In this document: one piece after another, positions 32,512-32,991 of the stretch
Layout: every line of letters begins with the position of its first letter
Position numbering within the stretch: position 1 is the stretch's first letter
Assembly: GCA_019233055.1 (NCBI GenBank)
Contig: JAFAMV010000002.1
Coordinates: 1 to 32,991, forward strand
Direction of reading: 5' to 3'
DNA: 32,991 nucleotides
Origin: Curvibacter sp.
Lineage (GTDB): Bacteria; Pseudomonadota; Gammaproteobacteria; Burkholderiales; Burkholderiaceae_C
Made by a program: the position numbers and the translations under genes
The notes under the pieces: model-generated
Told to the model about the DNA's origin: nothing
Database searches by the model: none
Seen by the model: the letters and a program-made list of their open reading frames with translations, nothing else

Positions 32512-32991
32512 GTGGACCAGATCCAGGCCATGCGCATTTTCGTCAGAGTGGTCGAAGCCGGCACCTTCACCCGGGCCGCCGATTCGCTGGCCCTGCCCAA
32601 GGCCACGGTGACCAAGCAGATCCAGGCCCTGGAGGCCCGGCTGCGGGTGAAACTGCTGAACCGCACCACGCGCCGCGTGACCGTGACCGCCGACGGTGCG
32701 GCCTATTACGAACGCACCGTGCGCCTGCTCACCGACTTCGACGACATCGAGGCCAGCATGAGCAATGCCCGCGCCAACCCGCGCGGGCGCCTGCGCGTGG
32801 ACGTGGGCACCACGGTGGCGCGCCAGCTGATGATTCCCAGGCTCAGCGATTTCTATGCCCGCTACCCCGACATCCAGCTCGACCTGGGCGTGAGCGACCG
32901 CATCGTCGACCTGATCTCGGACAACGTCGACTGCGTGATCCGGGGTGGCAACCTGATCGAGCAGTCGCTGGTGGCGCGGCGCATCGGCAAC
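32512..32991 (+). CDS. LysR-family transcriptional regulator, 3' end outside the window
   Basis: The first 160 residues are present. The N-terminal winged helix-turn-helix begins MDQIQAMRIFVRVVEAGTFTRAADSLALPKATVTKQIQALEARL (written as segments DQIQAMRIFVRVVEAG and FTRAADSLALPKATVTKQI). The start of the effector domain follows (GRLRVDVGTTVARQLMIPRLSDFYARYPDIQLDLGVSDR). The start is a GTG with AGGAG seven bases upstream. It is divergent from the esterase-like gene and the efflux operon, and is the likely regulator of that pump, as CeoR or BpeT are of theirs. The gene runs off the right edge. Confidence 0.93.
   Translation, partial: MDQIQAMRIFVRVVEAGTFTRAADSLALPKATVTKQIQALEARLRVKLLNRTTRRVTVTADGAAYYERTVRLLTDFDDIEASMSNARANPRGRLRVDVGTTVARQLMIPRLSDFYARYPDIQLDLGVSDRIVDLISDNVDCVIRGGNLIEQSLVARRIGN

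Overview
This 33-kb window looks like a chromosomal segment of a GC-rich betaproteobacterium, probably a Burkholderiales member of the Comamonadaceae/Sphaerotilaceae type. The basis is the GC-rich codon use, the product repertoire (SlyX, PEP synthase with its PSRP regulator, a hemin-uptake operon, a CeoAB-OpcM/BpeEF-OprC-like efflux locus) and dense operons with 4-bp ATGA overlaps. The genus cannot be fixed from sequence reading alone. I see no tRNA, rRNA, CRISPR array, insertion sequence or phage gene.

Layout. (1) 1-3.8 kb: the 3' part of a degenerate HD-GYP protein, slyX, and ahpF/ahpC for peroxide detoxification. The ahpC promoter carries a near-textbook four-part OxyR site, and two hairpins separate ahpC from ahpF. 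(2) 3.9-6.05 kb: a translationally coupled DUF2892 - ECF sigma factor - AhpD-like operon on the minus strand, then MarR and HxlR-type regulators on the plus strand. (3) 6.2-12.8 kb: a protein with two nearly identical FKBP domains, a two-gene VC_2705-type sodium:solute symporter with an EF-hand-like insert, and divergent ppsA and ppsR, which control PEP synthesis. (4) 12.8-19.3 kb: a minus-strand hemin operon, hmuR - unknown 109-aa ORF - hmuS - hmuT - hmuU - hmuV, from a promoter with a Fur-box-like element, divergent from bacterioferritin (bfr). Heme capture, heme handling and iron storage are therefore side by side. (5) 20.0-21.3 kb: an AT-rich block with one acyltransferase-3 gene, probably acquired horizontally. 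(6) 21.3-25.2 kb: an AraC-type regulator divergent from an operon of a CMD-family protein, a DUF849/BKACE enzyme and an MFS transporter, which looks like a small catabolic module of unknown substrate. (7) 25.2-33 kb: a tripartite RND efflux operon (membrane fusion protein, RND pump, outer-membrane lipoprotein) preceded by an alpha/beta-hydrolase-fold gene that has lost its catalytic Ser and His, with a divergent LysR regulator cut by the window end.

The points most worth following are the catalytically dead esterase-like protein of the efflux locus, the BKACE/CMD/MFS module, the unknown Cys/His-rich protein inside the hemin operon, the fresh tandem FKBP duplication, and the anti-sigma-less ECF operon beside ahpCF. 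All identifications come from reading motifs and gene order. No database search was run.
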